A stretch of DNA of 64,000 nucleotides from Stenotrophomonas rhizophila (GCF_003751305.1 NZ_RJKV01000002.1:124001-188000); one strand, 5' to 3'. Counted from the stretch's first letter, positions 49,212 through 58,279 are shown. Numbers and translations: made by a program. Notes: a model not told the origin generated them from the letters alone.

Positions 49212-50327
49212 TCAGTCGAGCGCGATGTCATCGCCTTCCACCACCGCGCCACGCACGCGCAGGTCGTGGTCGAGTACCACCAGGTCCGCCCAGGCACCGG
49301 TCGCGATGCGGCCGCGGTCGTCGATGCCGAGGTAGTCGGCCGGATAGCGCGACAGCCGGTGGGAGGCATCGGCGATGTCCAGGCCGAGCGAGACCAGATT
49401 GCGCAGCGCCTGGTCCATGGTCAGCGCACTGCCGGCCAGCGAGCCGCTCGACAAGCGCACGCAGCCCAGGCATTTGTGCACGCGCTGTACGCCAAGCGCG
49501 TACTCGCCATCGGGCATGCCGGTGGCGGCAGTCGCATCGGTGACGCAGTACAAACGCGGGATCGCGCGCAGGGCGGTGCGGATCGCGCCGGGATGCACGT
49601 GCTGCAGATCGGGAATGAGTTCGGCGTACTGCGCATGCGCCAGTGCAGCGGTCGCGATGCCCGGGTGATAGTGATCCACGCCGGTCATGCCATTGAACAG
49701 ATGGGTGAACCCGGCCGCACCGGCGTTCAATGCGGCCACGCCGTCTTCGTAGCTGCCGGCACTGTGGCCGAGCTGCACGCGGATGCCGAGCGCACTCAGC
49801 GCGGGAATCAGCGCCAGGTGATGGCCGATCTCCGGCGCAAGGGTAAGCACCTTGATCGGTGCGATCGCATGCAGGCGCTGCACGTCGGCCAGCGTGGCCT
49901 CGACCACCAGCGGTGGCTGCGCGCCCAAGCGCTGCGCACTGATGAAGGGGCCTTCCAGGTGCACGCCCAGCACGCGGGCCATGCCGGGTTCGCGCGTGGC
50001 GATCGCAGCGGAAAGGCCCCGGAGCGCGCACGTGATGTCGTCCTCCTGCGCGGTCATGGTGGTGCCCAGCAGCGCGGTGGTGCCGTGCCGGGCATGCGCA
50101 CGTGCCACCGTCTGCGCGGTCGTGCCGCCCTGCATGATGTCCACCCCGGCGCCGCCATGCACATGCAGGTCGATGAAGCCGGGCAGGATCAGCGGCACCT
50201 CATCGTCGACGCGCGGATCGGCGTGCGCGGTATCGATCGCGGTGATGCGTTGATCGAAATGGAGATCGCCGCGGACCCAACCGGTGTCGGTGAGCAGGCG
50301 GCCGTGCAGGGAGCGGGACTCGGTCAA
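49212..50327 (-). CDS. nagA: N-acetylglucosamine/N-acetylgalactosamine-6-phosphate deacetylase
   Basis: Amidohydrolase of 371 residues that removes the acetyl group from GlcNAc-6-P or GalNAc-6-P. Metal and active-site segments are GFIDLHVHGGAGVD, VHLEGPFIS, RVQLGHSAGSYEDG, HLFNGMTGVDH and VTDATAATGMPDG. It starts at TTG, whose bases overlap the stop of agaR. With AgaS, a ROK kinase and AgaZ alongside, the substrate here is more likely GalNAc-6-P (an AgaA role), but NagA enzymes can accept both. Confidence 0.9.
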   Translation of the reverse strand: MTESRSLHGRLLTDTGWVRGDLHFDQRITAIDTAHADPRVDDEVPLILPGFIDLHVHGGAGVDIMQGGTTAQTVARAHARHGTTALLGTTMTAQEDDITCALRGLSAAIATREPGMARVLGVHLEGPFISAQRLGAQPPLVVEATLADVQRLHAIAPIKVLTLAPEIGHHLALIPALSALGIRVQLGHSAGSYEDGVAALNAGAAGFTHLFNGMTGVDHYHPGIATAALAHAQYAELIPDLQHVHPGAIRTALRAIPRLYCVTDATAATGMPDGEYALGVQRVHKCLGCVRLSSGSLAGSALTMDQALRNLVSLGLDIADASHRLSRYPADYLGIDDRGRIATGAWADLVVLDHDLRVRGAVVEGDDIALD

Positions 50328-51100
50328 GGCGGGGACTCGGCGATGATCACTTCGACGCCCAGCCGCTGGAGCCCTTCCAGGTACTCGGGCTCGATGCTGC
50401 CGTCGGTGATGATGGTATGGACCTGGTCCAGCCGTGCGATGCGGTGCAGGCTGACCCGGCCGAACTTGGAGGCGTCGGTCAGCACCACGATGCGGCGCGC
50501 GCGCTCGACCATGCGGTGGTTGAGGCTGGCTTCGGCCTCATGGTGGGTGGTCAGGCCGAACTGCAGGTCCAGGCCATCCACGCCCAGGAACAGGGTGTCG
50601 AAGCTGTAGGTGTTGAGGCTCGCCTCAGCCTGGCTGCCATGCAGCGAGAGCGACTGCTTGCGCAGCAGCCCGCCGGTGAGCAGCAGCTCCACGCCGGGCG
50701 CGTTGGCCAGCTCCCAGGCGATGTTGAGCCCGTTGGTCATCACCGTGACGTCGCGATGCCCGCGCAGGTGCCGCGCCAGGGTCATCGTGGTCGAGCCGGA
50801 GTCGATGATGATGTTGTCGCCGGCCTTGACCAGCTTGGCCGCCTCGATGCCGATGCGGTCCTTCATCGGCAGGTTCAGGGCGTCCTTTTCATGGATGTCC
50901 TGTTCCTGCGGCGGCGTGCGCACCAGCGTCGCGCCCCCGTGGGTGCGCGTGGCCAGCCCCTGCGATTCGATGTGGGTCAGGTCGGCGCGGATGGTGACCG
51001 CCGAGACCGCAAAGCGCGCCACCAGCTCACTGACCTGCACGTTGCCGTGCTCGACCAGGGTCTGGAGGATCTGTTGGCGGCGCTGCCGGGTGTTTCGCAT
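50324..51100 (-). CDS. agaR: DeoR family transcriptional repressor (AgaR-like)
   Basis: Regulator of 258 residues with an N-terminal helix-turn-helix (VQVSELVARFAVSAVTIRAD) and a DeoR sugar-phosphate sensor domain (NIIIDSGSTTMTLARHL, VMTNGLNIAWEL, LFLGVDGLD). The family represses sugar catabolic operons and releases DNA on binding a phosphorylated sugar. Location inside the operon supports local control. A CTTTCGAA box lies just upstream of its own start and also at both divergent promoters of the locus. A longer frame beginning at 51211 was rejected. Confidence 0.88.
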   Translation of the reverse strand: MRNTRQRRQQILQTLVEHGNVQVSELVARFAVSAVTIRADLTHIESQGLATRTHGGATLVRTPPQEQDIHEKDALNLPMKDRIGIEAAKLVKAGDNIIIDSGSTTMTLARHLRGHRDVTVMTNGLNIAWELANAPGVELLLTGGLLRKQSLSLHGSQAEASLNTYSFDTLFLGVDGLDLQFGLTTHHEAEASLNHRMVERARRIVVLTDASKFGRVSLHRIARLDQVHTIITDGSIEPEYLEGLQRLGVEVIIAESPP

Positions 51101-51113
51101 GGGGGCGATTCCG

Positions 51114-51121
51114 TTCGAAAG
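51114..51121 (-). promoter_or_regulatory. CTTTCGAA box upstream of agaR
   Basis: CTTTCGAA on the minus strand 14 nt before the agaR start, in the 34-nt gap after agaZ. Same core as the boxes at 54616 and 58280. Possible autoregulation or internal promoter control. Confidence 0.35.
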
Positions 51122-51134
51122 GGAAAGCCGAAGC

Positions 51135-52463
51135 TTACCGTTCCGAAAGCTCCTTGGCCTGCCGGGTTTCGTTATCCGCCCCTGAGCGGTTGCGATTGCA
51201 GGCCCGGGCATACTCGGCCAGGCGCAGCGCCACCTTGTGCTGGATCAGCGCCAACGGCGCCGGCCGCAGCTCACCGGCCTCGATCGCCTTGAGCTGTTCG
51301 GGCATGAACTGGCTGAGCAGCATCTGCGGCGGCGCGTGCGCGGTGAGATTGGCGACCAGCGTGTCCAGTGCCGCCTGTACCGCCGGCTCGCCCCAGTAAT
51401 AGCGGCTGCGGTCGCTGAGCGAATACGCGCGCAGCAGGCGCAGTTCGTGCTCGTCACCCTGGTAGTAGCTGCGCCAGCTGCCCGGTGCGTCGACCATGCA
51501 GCGGTCCAGTACCTCGATCAGATGCGAGCATTGCGCGGCGGGCAGCAGTTCGCGCTCGATCATCGCCAGCGCGAACACCGCCTCGCGGAAGGCGTAGGTC
51601 GCCGCCGGGCCGACTTTCAGGATCGCGAAGTGATCGCGGACCAGCGCGTGCAGACCGGCTTCGGTCTGGTAATCGGTGGAGTGCGCTTCGAACACGATGC
51701 CCGGCTGCCGTTCGACGAAGGCCGAGAGGTCGGCGGCGGCGGCCGGATCGTAGTAGTGCACGCTGCTGTGGTCGAAATCCACGCCAGGCTGCACCACCAT
51801 CGCGATCACGCGCTCCCAGGCCGGCAACAGGTCCGGGGCGGAGAACGCCTCGCGGTGAATTGCCAACGTGGTCGCTGCGGCCGCCGGCGTCGTGACCTGC
51901 AGGCCGCCGGCCAGCGAGGCTTCACCGCCGGGAATCGGTACCTCGGTGCCGATCACGTAGACCGGTGGCGGCAGCCCGTGCTCGGCGGCCGTGCGCTCGG
52001 CGATGCGCGCCAGCTCGGCCGAGCGCGCCGCGACGATGGCATCCGGCAACGGGGTCGGGTCATCGGCGCAGGACATGCTGCAGTCCAGGTGGATCTTGTG
52101 GAAACCGGCGGCGACATAGGCGGCGATCAGTTCGCGCGCGTTTGCCATTGCGGCGTCTGCCGGGCCCTTCTGCCAGGCGTTGGGACCGAGGTGGTCGCCA
52201 CCGAGCACCAGCCGCTCGGCCGGGAAACCGGCATCGCGCGCCAGCTGCAGCACGTAGTCGCGGTACTGCGGCGGGGTCATGCCGGTGTAACCGCCGAACT
52301 GATCGACCTGGTTGGAGGTCGCCTCGATCAGCAGCAGGGTGTCGTAGCGCTGCGCGACCTGCATCGCCGCCAGCAACACCTGCGCGTTGCTGCAGCAGAC
52401 GCTGTACAGCCCGACGGGGTGGCCCTGGCGGTGGGCGGCGATCAACGATTGGACGGCGGACAT
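51135..52463 (-). CDS. agaZ: tagatose-bisphosphate aldolase accessory subunit (AgaZ/KbaZ/GatZ family)
   Basis: Protein of 442 residues of the KbaZ/GatZ family, non-catalytic partners of class II tagatose-1,6-bisphosphate aldolase (older annotation called them tagatose-6-phosphate kinases). Typical parts are GLYSVCCSNAQVLLAAM, LIEATSNQVDQFGGYTGMTP, LGGDHLGPNAWQ and KIHLDCSMSCADDP. The catalytic partner KbaY/GatY is not in the window, so either it is elsewhere or this protein acts differently. Third gene of the agaS operon. Confidence 0.9.
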   Translation of the reverse strand: MSAVQSLIAAHRQGHPVGLYSVCCSNAQVLLAAMQVAQRYDTLLLIEATSNQVDQFGGYTGMTPPQYRDYVLQLARDAGFPAERLVLGGDHLGPNAWQKGPADAAMANARELIAAYVAAGFHKIHLDCSMSCADDPTPLPDAIVAARSAELARIAERTAAEHGLPPPVYVIGTEVPIPGGEASLAGGLQVTTPAAAATTLAIHREAFSAPDLLPAWERVIAMVVQPGVDFDHSSVHYYDPAAAADLSAFVERQPGIVFEAHSTDYQTEAGLHALVRDHFAILKVGPAATYAFREAVFALAMIERELLPAAQCSHLIEVLDRCMVDAPGSWRSYYQGDEHELRLLRAYSLSDRSRYYWGEPAVQAALDTLVANLTAHAPPQMLLSQFMPEQLKAIEAGELRPAPLALIQHKVALRLAEYARACNRNRSGADNETRQAKELSER

Positions 52464-52486
52464 GGCAACTCCAGTAACAGCGGTGT

Positions 52487-53413
52487 TCAGGGGGAAGGGT
52501 GGTGCTGGCGCGCGAGCAGGGCGGCGCCCCGCGCACCGCCGGCGTCGCCGAAGGTGGGCGGCAGGATCGGGGGCACCCGCACACCGGCGAACAGGTAGGG
52601 CGCGATCGCGGCCGGCAGATCGCGGTACAGCTGCTCCAGCTTGGAGAGCCCACCGCCGAGCACGATCACGTGTGGGTCCAGCGCAAGGATCAGGCTGGCG
52701 AAGCTGTAGCCGAGCAGGTCGCGGTGGATGATCAGGGCCTGCTGCGCGATGGCATCACTGGCCTGGGCGCGTGCGACCACCTCGGCGGCATCGAGCGCGT
52801 CGCCGCCACGGCGTTCATGGATCATCGCCAGGCCGCTGCCGGACACGTAACGCTCCAGGCAGCCGCGCAGGCCGCAGCCGCAGTCCAGCACGGGCAGATC
52901 GTGGCGCTGCTGCAGCGTGGCCGGCAGGCTCCAGTGGCCCCACTCGCCGGCGATGCCGTTGTGACCGGCGATCAGCCGGCCGCCGACACAGAAGCCACCG
53001 CCCGCCCCCGTGCCGAGGATCGCTCCGAACATGCTGGGGTAGCCGGCGGCGGCGCCGTCATGGGCTTCGGACAAAGCAAAACACTGCAGGTCATTGCCCA
53101 GCTCCAGCGGGCGCTGCAGGCGTGCCTGCAGGTCCGCACCGACCGTCTGCCCGGTCAGGCTGGGCACGTTGGCACTGAGCTGGCGGCCGCTGACGCGATC
53201 ACGCACGCCGGGCAGGCCGATGCCGACCCCCAGGCCGCGCTGGCCGAGTGCGGCATCGGCCGCGTCGACCAGATCGACGATCGCCTGCAGGAACGCGGCG
53301 TAGTCGCGGGTCGGCGTCGCCACGCGTTGGCGGTGGTGCACGCTCAACGTGGCGTCGCACGCGACCAGTTCGATCTTGGTGCCGCCGATGTCGATCCCGT
53401 ACCAGGTCTGCAT
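52487..53413 (-). CDS. ROK family sugar kinase, probable N-acetylgalactosamine kinase
   Basis: Cytoplasmic kinase of 308 residues. The phosphate loop is DIGGTKIEL (8-16), the catalytic base Asp108 is in LGNDLQCF, and GTGAGGG lies near 134. The ROK zinc site comprises His160 (GEWGH) and the cysteines of CGCGLRGC (178-185). ROK kinases phosphorylate many hexoses; next to AgaS and NagA the substrate is most likely GalNAc, equivalent to AgaK of Shewanella. It begins 6 nt after agaS ends. Confidence 0.88.
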   Translation of the reverse strand: MQTWYGIDIGGTKIELVACDATLSVHHRQRVATPTRDYAAFLQAIVDLVDAADAALGQRGLGVGIGLPGVRDRVSGRQLSANVPSLTGQTVGADLQARLQRPLELGNDLQCFALSEAHDGAAAGYPSMFGAILGTGAGGGFCVGGRLIAGHNGIAGEWGHWSLPATLQQRHDLPVLDCGCGLRGCLERYVSGSGLAMIHERRGGDALDAAEVVARAQASDAIAQQALIIHRDLLGYSFASLILALDPHVIVLGGGLSKLEQLYRDLPAAIAPYLFAGVRVPPILPPTFGDAGGARGAALLARQHHPSP

Positions 53414-53419
53414 GCGTGC

Positions 53420-54577
53420 TCAGCCGTGGGGGTGGATGGTCACGCCCTGCACCACACGGTTGACCGTGCCGTCGGGGAAGGGATTGTCCGGGGTCATGCC
53501 GAGCGCGGCCGAACGCTGCAGCGCATAGCACTGCGGCACCAGCAGCCACAGCGGGGCCAGCCACGGATCGGGCAGCGCGGGCGCATCGAGCACGAAATCG
53601 CCGTCGGCGCGGTCCGCGTCGTCCGACCCGATCGACAGCACCCGCCCGGCGATGCCATCGCGGCGCAGTTCGTTCAACAGGTCCTGCTCGTAGCGGCGGG
53701 CCAGCGGCTGTGCGCTGCGCAGCATCACCACCAGGGTCTCGCCGTTGAGGGTGGACTTGGGCCCATGGCGGAACCCCAGCGGCGTATTGGCCAGCGCCAG
53801 CACGCGGCCGGCGGTGAGTTCGAGCACCTTCAGCGCGGCCTCGCGGGCGACCGCTTCGAGTGGGCCGCTGCCGAGATAGATGACGCGCGAATACGGCGCC
53901 TGGGCGAGGGTGACCACCGCGGCATCCCAGGCATCCAGCGCACGCTCGCCATGGCTGGCCAACGTGCGAAGACGCTCCAGCCGCGCTTCCCACGGGGCGC
54001 TGTCGAACGCACTCAGCGCGGCCAGCAGCATGCAGCTCAGGCTGCTGGTCATGGCGAAGGCGCGATCACAGCTGGCCGGTGGCATCAGCAGCGACAACGT
54101 ATCGCTGCGGCCGTGGCCACGCGTGGCGAGTTCGCCCTCGGCATTGCAGGTGATATCCACGAAGCGCGCGTGCTCCACCTGGTCGCGGACCAGATCGACC
54201 GCGGCCACGCTCTCCGGGCTGGAGCCGCTGCGCCCGAACGACACCAGCAGGGTCGGGCGGTCGCGGCGCAGGTACAGCGCCGGATGGGTCAGCAGGCTGG
54301 TGGTATGCACGGCACGGACCTCGGCAGGCCACTGCGCATTGATCTGGTCGGCCACCATCTCGGCGATGAAGCCCGAGCTGCCGGCGCCGGTGAAGATCAC
54401 CAACTGGTTGGGATCGTGCAGGGCCTGCCCGAGGAAGCCATCGACGCGCGCCTGCGCGGCCTCCAGCAGGCTGGCCAGCGCAGCCCACACGCGGGGCTGC
54501 TGGGCGATTTCTTCGGCGGTATTGGCGCCACCGAGGCGCTGCCACGTGGGCAAATCAGGGAGCAGAGAAGCGTCCAT
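53420..54577 (-). CDS. agaS: galactosamine-6-phosphate deaminase/isomerase AgaS (SIS domains)
   Basis: Protein of 385 residues with two sugar-isomerase (SIS) domains: VIFTGAGSSGFIAEM (about 60) and LVSFGRSGSSPESV near 112 in the first, YLGSGPLEAVAREAALKVLE and RHGPKSTLNG in the second. AgaS enzymes convert galactosamine-6-P to tagatose-6-P and ammonia. The start has CAGGA upstream; the 29 extra codons of the longer frame cover the promoter and were rejected. First gene of the leftward operon agaS-kinase-agaZ-agaR-nagA-MFS. Confidence 0.9.
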   Translation of the reverse strand: MDASLLPDLPTWQRLGGANTAEEIAQQPRVWAALASLLEAAQARVDGFLGQALHDPNQLVIFTGAGSSGFIAEMVADQINAQWPAEVRAVHTTSLLTHPALYLRRDRPTLLVSFGRSGSSPESVAAVDLVRDQVEHARFVDITCNAEGELATRGHGRSDTLSLLMPPASCDRAFAMTSSLSCMLLAALSAFDSAPWEARLERLRTLASHGERALDAWDAAVVTLAQAPYSRVIYLGSGPLEAVAREAALKVLELTAGRVLALANTPLGFRHGPKSTLNGETLVVMLRSAQPLARRYEQDLLNELRRDGIAGRVLSIGSDDADRADGDFVLDAPALPDPWLAPLWLLVPQCYALQRSAALGMTPDNPFPDGTVNRVVQGVTIHPHG

Positions 54578-54611
54578 TCGCAATTCCTGTTGGGCGACCG
54601 CACCTTGTGCG

Positions 54612-54640
54612 TTTTCTTTCGAAATGTCAAATAGCGAAAG
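54612..54640 (-). promoter_or_regulatory. agaS promoter with CTTTCGAAA operator
   Basis: On the minus strand a perfect -35 TTGACA (54625-54630) is followed at once by TTTCGAAAG (54616-54624), with another CTTTCG just upstream (54635-54640). The CTTTCGAAA nonamer recurs exactly before the receptor gene. The -10 is unclear. Placing the box between -35 and -10 would let a repressor block RNA polymerase. Confidence 0.55.
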
Positions 54641-54832
54641 ATAAAGAAAAGGTCGGTGGGTCACAGTTTTTGTCTTTCACCCGAAGGCCGATGCCGGCTC
54701 CTCGTTATGAATTCCGCGCTGCACCAAGGTTTCAGACGATCACAAACGCGCATTCAGGTGGCATTTGGAAAGTGCCACGCTGCCGCATCTTTCGTTTATA
54801 GCAAAATATCCTTCCTTTTTCTTTGCAATTTG
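54641..54832. other. central part of the aga/GH31 divergent control region
   Basis: Part of the 333-nt gap between agaS and the GH31 gene. It is A/T-richer than its surroundings and holds CTTTCACCCGAAGG (54674-54687) and CTTTCGTTTA (54789-54798), both similar to the promoter boxes. No gene is supported here; short frames lack ribosome sites. Confidence 0.5.
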
Positions 54833-54862
54833 TTGACATCTTTCGAGACCCTGCCCTAGAGT
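54833..54862 (+). promoter_or_regulatory. GH31 promoter with internal CTTTCG box
   Basis: -35 TTGACA (54833-54838), 18-nt spacer, -10 TAGAGT (54857-54862). The spacer starts TCTTTCGAG, so CTTTCG (54840-54845) lies right behind the -35, the same arrangement as in the divergent agaS promoter. Predicted start is about 42 nt before the GTG start codon. Confidence 0.6.
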
Positions 54863-54910
54863 CGGCCGCACTGGTTTCAGTTTCCCGCTGACCGCGGGCT
54901 TGGGGGCAAG

Positions 54911-57900
54911 GTGGACTTCCGGTTTCGACGCACTGGTCTGACGATCGCACTGCTCACCGCAGTGGCTCTGGCTGCCACTGCCAACGCGGCGCCGGTGGGC
55001 AACCTGCGTGCGATCACCGCTGCCCCCGCCAAAGACGGCACCGCCGGCTGGACACTCAGCACCGATACCGGCGCCACGCTGCGCGTGGAGTTGCTGCGCG
55101 ATGACGTGCTGCGTGTGCGCGCCGGCCGCAACGGCACGCTGACCGATGCCGGTGACAAGGCTGCCCCGATCGTGCTGCCGCAGCCGCCCGCGAAGGTCGC
55201 CTTCGAGGTGGAAGAAGATGGCAACGAGGTGCGTATCCGTACCGACGCCCTGGTGCTGCGCATCCAGCGCCAGCCACTGCGTCTGTCGCTGGATCGCCGC
55301 GAGGGCGAACGTGATGTCGCGTTGTGGCACGAACTGCAGCCGCTGGATCTGGACAAGGACCAGAGCGTGCAGGTGCTCTCCAGCGAAGGCGATGAGCACT
55401 TCTACGGCGGCGGCCAGCAGAACGGTCGCTTCGAGTTCAAGGGCCGCGAACTGGAGGTGTCGTACTCCGGTGGCTGGGAAGAAGGCGATCGCCCCAACCC
55501 GGCGCCGATGCTGCTGAGCTCGCGGGGCTGGGGCATGCTGCGCAACACGTGGAGCGACGGCACCTATGATCTGCGCCAGGCCGACCAGGCTACGCTGCTT
55601 CACCGCGAAGACCGCTTCGATGCGTACTACTTCGTCGGGCCCAGCCTGCACACCCTGCTGGACCGCTACACCACGCTGACCGGCCGCGCCGGACTGCTGC
55701 CGCGCTGGGCGTTCTCCTATGGCGACGCTGACTGCTACAACGACGGCGACAACATCAAGAAGCCCGGCAGCGTGCCCGAAGGCTGGAGCGACGGCCCGAC
55801 CGGCACCACGCCGGATGTCGTCGACAGCGTGGCCCGGCAGTACCGCGACCACGACATGCCCGGCGGCTGGATCCTGCCCAACGATGGCTACGGCTGCGGC
55901 TACAAGAACTTGCCCGAGACCGTGCAGGGCCTGGCCAAGTACGGCTTCAAGACCGGCCTGTGGACCGAGAACGGCGTCGACAAGATCGCCTGGGAAGTCG
56001 GTACTGCGGGCAGCCGCGTGCAGAAGCTGGACGTGGCCTGGACCGGCAAGGGCTACCAGTTCGCGATGGACGCCAACCAATCCGCCTTCAACGGCATCCT
56101 GAACAACTCCGACTCGCGCCCGTTCCTGTGGACGGTGATGGGCTGGGGTGGCATCCAGCGTTACGCGGTGGCCTGGACCGGCGACCAGAGCAGCAGCTGG
56201 GATTACATCCGCTGGCACATCCCGACCCTGATCGGCTCGGGCCTGTCCGGCATGGCCTACGCCAGTGGCGATGTGGACGCGATCTTCGGCGGCAGCGCCG
56301 AGACCTTCACCCGTGACCTGCAGTGGAAGAGCTTCACCCCTGTGCTGATGGGCATGTCCGGCTGGTCCGGCAATGCGCGCAAGCACCCGTGGTGGTTCGA
56401 TGAGCCGTACCGCAGCGTCAACCGCGATTACCTCAAGCTGAAAATGCGCATGACCCCGTACATGTACGGGCTGGCGCATGACGCGGCGACCAGCGGTGCC
56501 CCGCTGCTGCGCGCGCTGATGTGGGATTACCCGCAGGATCCGCAGGCGTACACCGAAGCACACAAGTACCAGTTCCTGCTCGGCCGCGAGCTGCTGATCG
56601 CGCCGGTGTACCGCAGCCAGGCCGCGAGCCGTGGCTGGCGTCGCGACATCCACCTGCCGCAGGGCCGCTGGATCGACTACTGGGATGGCCGCCAGCTGCA
56701 GGCCGGCGCCGAGGGGCGTTCGCTGGATCGTCCGGTCGATCTGGCCACGATCCCGGTGTTCGTGCGCGCCGGGGCGATCATCCCGATGTACCCGGCGATG
56801 CTCTACGACGGTGAGAAGCCGCTGGATGAAGTGACCTTCGATCTGTACCCGCAGGGCACCTCGCAGTACACGCTGTACGAAGATGATGGCGCCACCCGCC
56901 GCTATGAGAAGGGCGAATCCAGCACGCAGGCGATCACGGTGCAGGCCCCGGCACAGGGGACTGGCGCGGTGCAGGTGCGCATCGAGGCGGTGCAGGGCCA
57001 GTACGCCGGCCAGCTGCCGCAGCGCCGTTATGCGCTGCGCGTGCTCAGCCGCCAGCGTCCCGCCGCAGTGATGCTGGACGGCCGTGCGCTGCCGATGCTG
57101 GCCGACCAGGCAGACTGGAAGGGCGCCAACGAAGGCTGGTACTTCGACGCGACCGAGCGCCGAGGCACCCTGCACGTGCGCACCGCACCGACCGACATCC
57201 GCCAGCCGCTCGCACTGCAGCTGGAGCTGCCGATCGCCGCCGCACCGGCCGACGATGCTTTCCCGGCCGCACCGGAACTGGGCCGCGCGCTGCCCTCCGA
57301 CAGCCTGCTGGTGGTCAACCGCCCGGCCGAGGAGCAGGGCTACGAGATGGAGAAGGCCTTCGACGATGATCCGGCCACGTGGTTCCGCACCGTGCGCAAC
57401 CAGGCGGTCAAGACCGGTGCGCACGAGTGGGTGCTGGGCTTCGGCGAACGCAAGCTGATCGACGGCATCGAACTGGCGCCGCGCAACGACCAGCACTGGA
57501 AGAGTGGGCAGATCCGCGATTACGAAATCTACATGGCCGACAGCAACGGCGAATGGGGTGAGCCGATCAAGCGCGGCCGCCTGACCCTGCAGCAAGGCGT
57601 GCAGCAGATCGATTTCCCCGCCCATGCCGGCCGCCTGCTGCGCTTCCGCGTGCTCAGCACGCAGAACCCGGAAGGCGACGGTGCCAGCGGTGCCGACCCG
57701 ATGGTGACCGCTGCGCAGGGCAGCGTGGCGCGTGCGGTGGATGCGCTGCAGCCGCGCGATGTCGGCCCGATCGTGCTGTCCACCTTCCACGTGCTGGAGC
57801 ATCCGCAGCCGGAAGGCCCGGCGCAGCAGTTGTATCTCTCCACGCTGCCCATGCCGGCCCCGCTGAAGGCCAGCGTCGCTGCCGACCACGCCTTCGGTGG

Positions 57901-58270
57901 CCAGACGGAGATGCGCATGAACGGGCTGCATTTCCGCCGCGGCCTGGGCGTCAACGCCAGCAGCCGGATCGATCTGCAGCTGGGCGGCGGCTGGCGCCTG
58001 CTGCGCGCCGATCTGGGGATCGATGATCAGTGCCGCACCGCGGGCGGTATGCAGTTCCAGGTGTGGGGTGACGGTCGGCTGCTGTACGACAGCGGCCTGG
58101 TCAATGCACCCGGCGTGGTCAAACCGGAGCTGGACGTGCGCGGCCTGCAGCGGCTGAGCCTGCGCACGCTCGGGGCGCAGGGCGATCACCCCGCGCAGGT
58201 CTGTGGCAACTGGGCCAATGCCGCCCTGATCGGACAGGAGGGCGATACCGCCAGCATCGTGTCGCCGTAA
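54911..58270 (+). CDS. GH31 glycoside hydrolase with CBM32-like and NPCBM modules, probable alpha-N-acetylgalactosaminidase
   Basis: Secreted enzyme of 1119 residues starting at GTG, Sec signal to about residue 27 (ALAATANAA). An N-terminal beta domain precedes the GH31 barrel at about 220-560. The predicted nucleophile is Asp387 in FAMDANQS and the acid Asp425 in TGDQSSSWDYIRWH. A beta-sandwich region follows. Then come an F5/8 type C (CBM32-like) module at about 795-925 (FDDDPATWFRT) and an NPCBM module at about 970-1112 (FRRGLGVNASSRI, LRADLGIDDQC). Most GH31 enzymes are alpha-glucosidases or xylosidases, but one subfamily acts on alpha-GalNAc. The adjoining aga genes and the GH109-like gene favour that here. 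First of a three-gene rightward unit. Confidence 0.85.
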   Translation: MDFRFRRTGLTIALLTAVALAATANAAPVGNLRAITAAPAKDGTAGWTLSTDTGATLRVELLRDDVLRVRAGRNGTLTDAGDKAAPIVLPQPPAKVAFEVEEDGNEVRIRTDALVLRIQRQPLRLSLDRREGERDVALWHELQPLDLDKDQSVQVLSSEGDEHFYGGGQQNGRFEFKGRELEVSYSGGWEEGDRPNPAPMLLSSRGWGMLRNTWSDGTYDLRQADQATLLHREDRFDAYYFVGPSLHTLLDRYTTLTGRAGLLPRWAFSYGDADCYNDGDNIKKPGSVPEGWSDGPTGTTPDVVDSVARQYRDHDMPGGWILPNDGYGCGYKNLPETVQGLAKYGFKTGLWTENGVDKIAWEVGTAGSRVQKLDVAWTGKGYQFAMDANQSAFNGILNNSDSRPFLWTVMGWGGIQRYAVAWTGDQSSSWDYIRWHIPTLIGSGLSGMAYASGDVDAIFGGSAETFTRDLQWKSFTPVLMGMSGWSGNARKHPWWFDEPYRSVNRDYLKLKMRMTPYMYGLAHDAATSGAPLLRALMWDYPQDPQAYTEAHKYQFLLGRELLIAPVYRSQAASRGWRRDIHLPQGRWIDYWDGRQLQAGAEGRSLDRPVDLATIPVFVRAGAIIPMYPAMLYDGEKPLDEVTFDLYPQGTSQYTLYEDDGATRRYEKGESSTQAITVQAPAQGTGAVQVRIEAVQGQYAGQLPQRRYALRVLSRQRPAAVMLDGRALPMLADQADWKGANEGWYFDATERRGTLHVRTAPTDIRQPLALQLELPIAAAPADDAFPAAPELGRALPSDSLLVVNRPAEEQGYEMEKAFDDDPATWFRTVRNQAVKTGAHEWVLGFGERKLIDGIELAPRNDQHWKSGQIRDYEIYMADSNGEWGEPIKRGRLTLQQGVQQIDFPAHAGRLLRFRVLSTQNPEGDGASGADPMVTAAQGSVARAVDALQPRDVGPIVLSTFHVLEHPQPEGPAQQLYLSTLPMPAPLKASVAADHAFGGQTEMRMNGLHFRRGLGVNASSRIDLQLGGGWRLLRADLGIDDQCRTAGGMQFQVWGDGRLLYDSGLVNAPGVVKPELDVRGLQRLSLRTLGAQGDHPAQVCGNWANAALIGQEGDTASIVSP

Positions 58271-58279
58271 CCGAACCGC

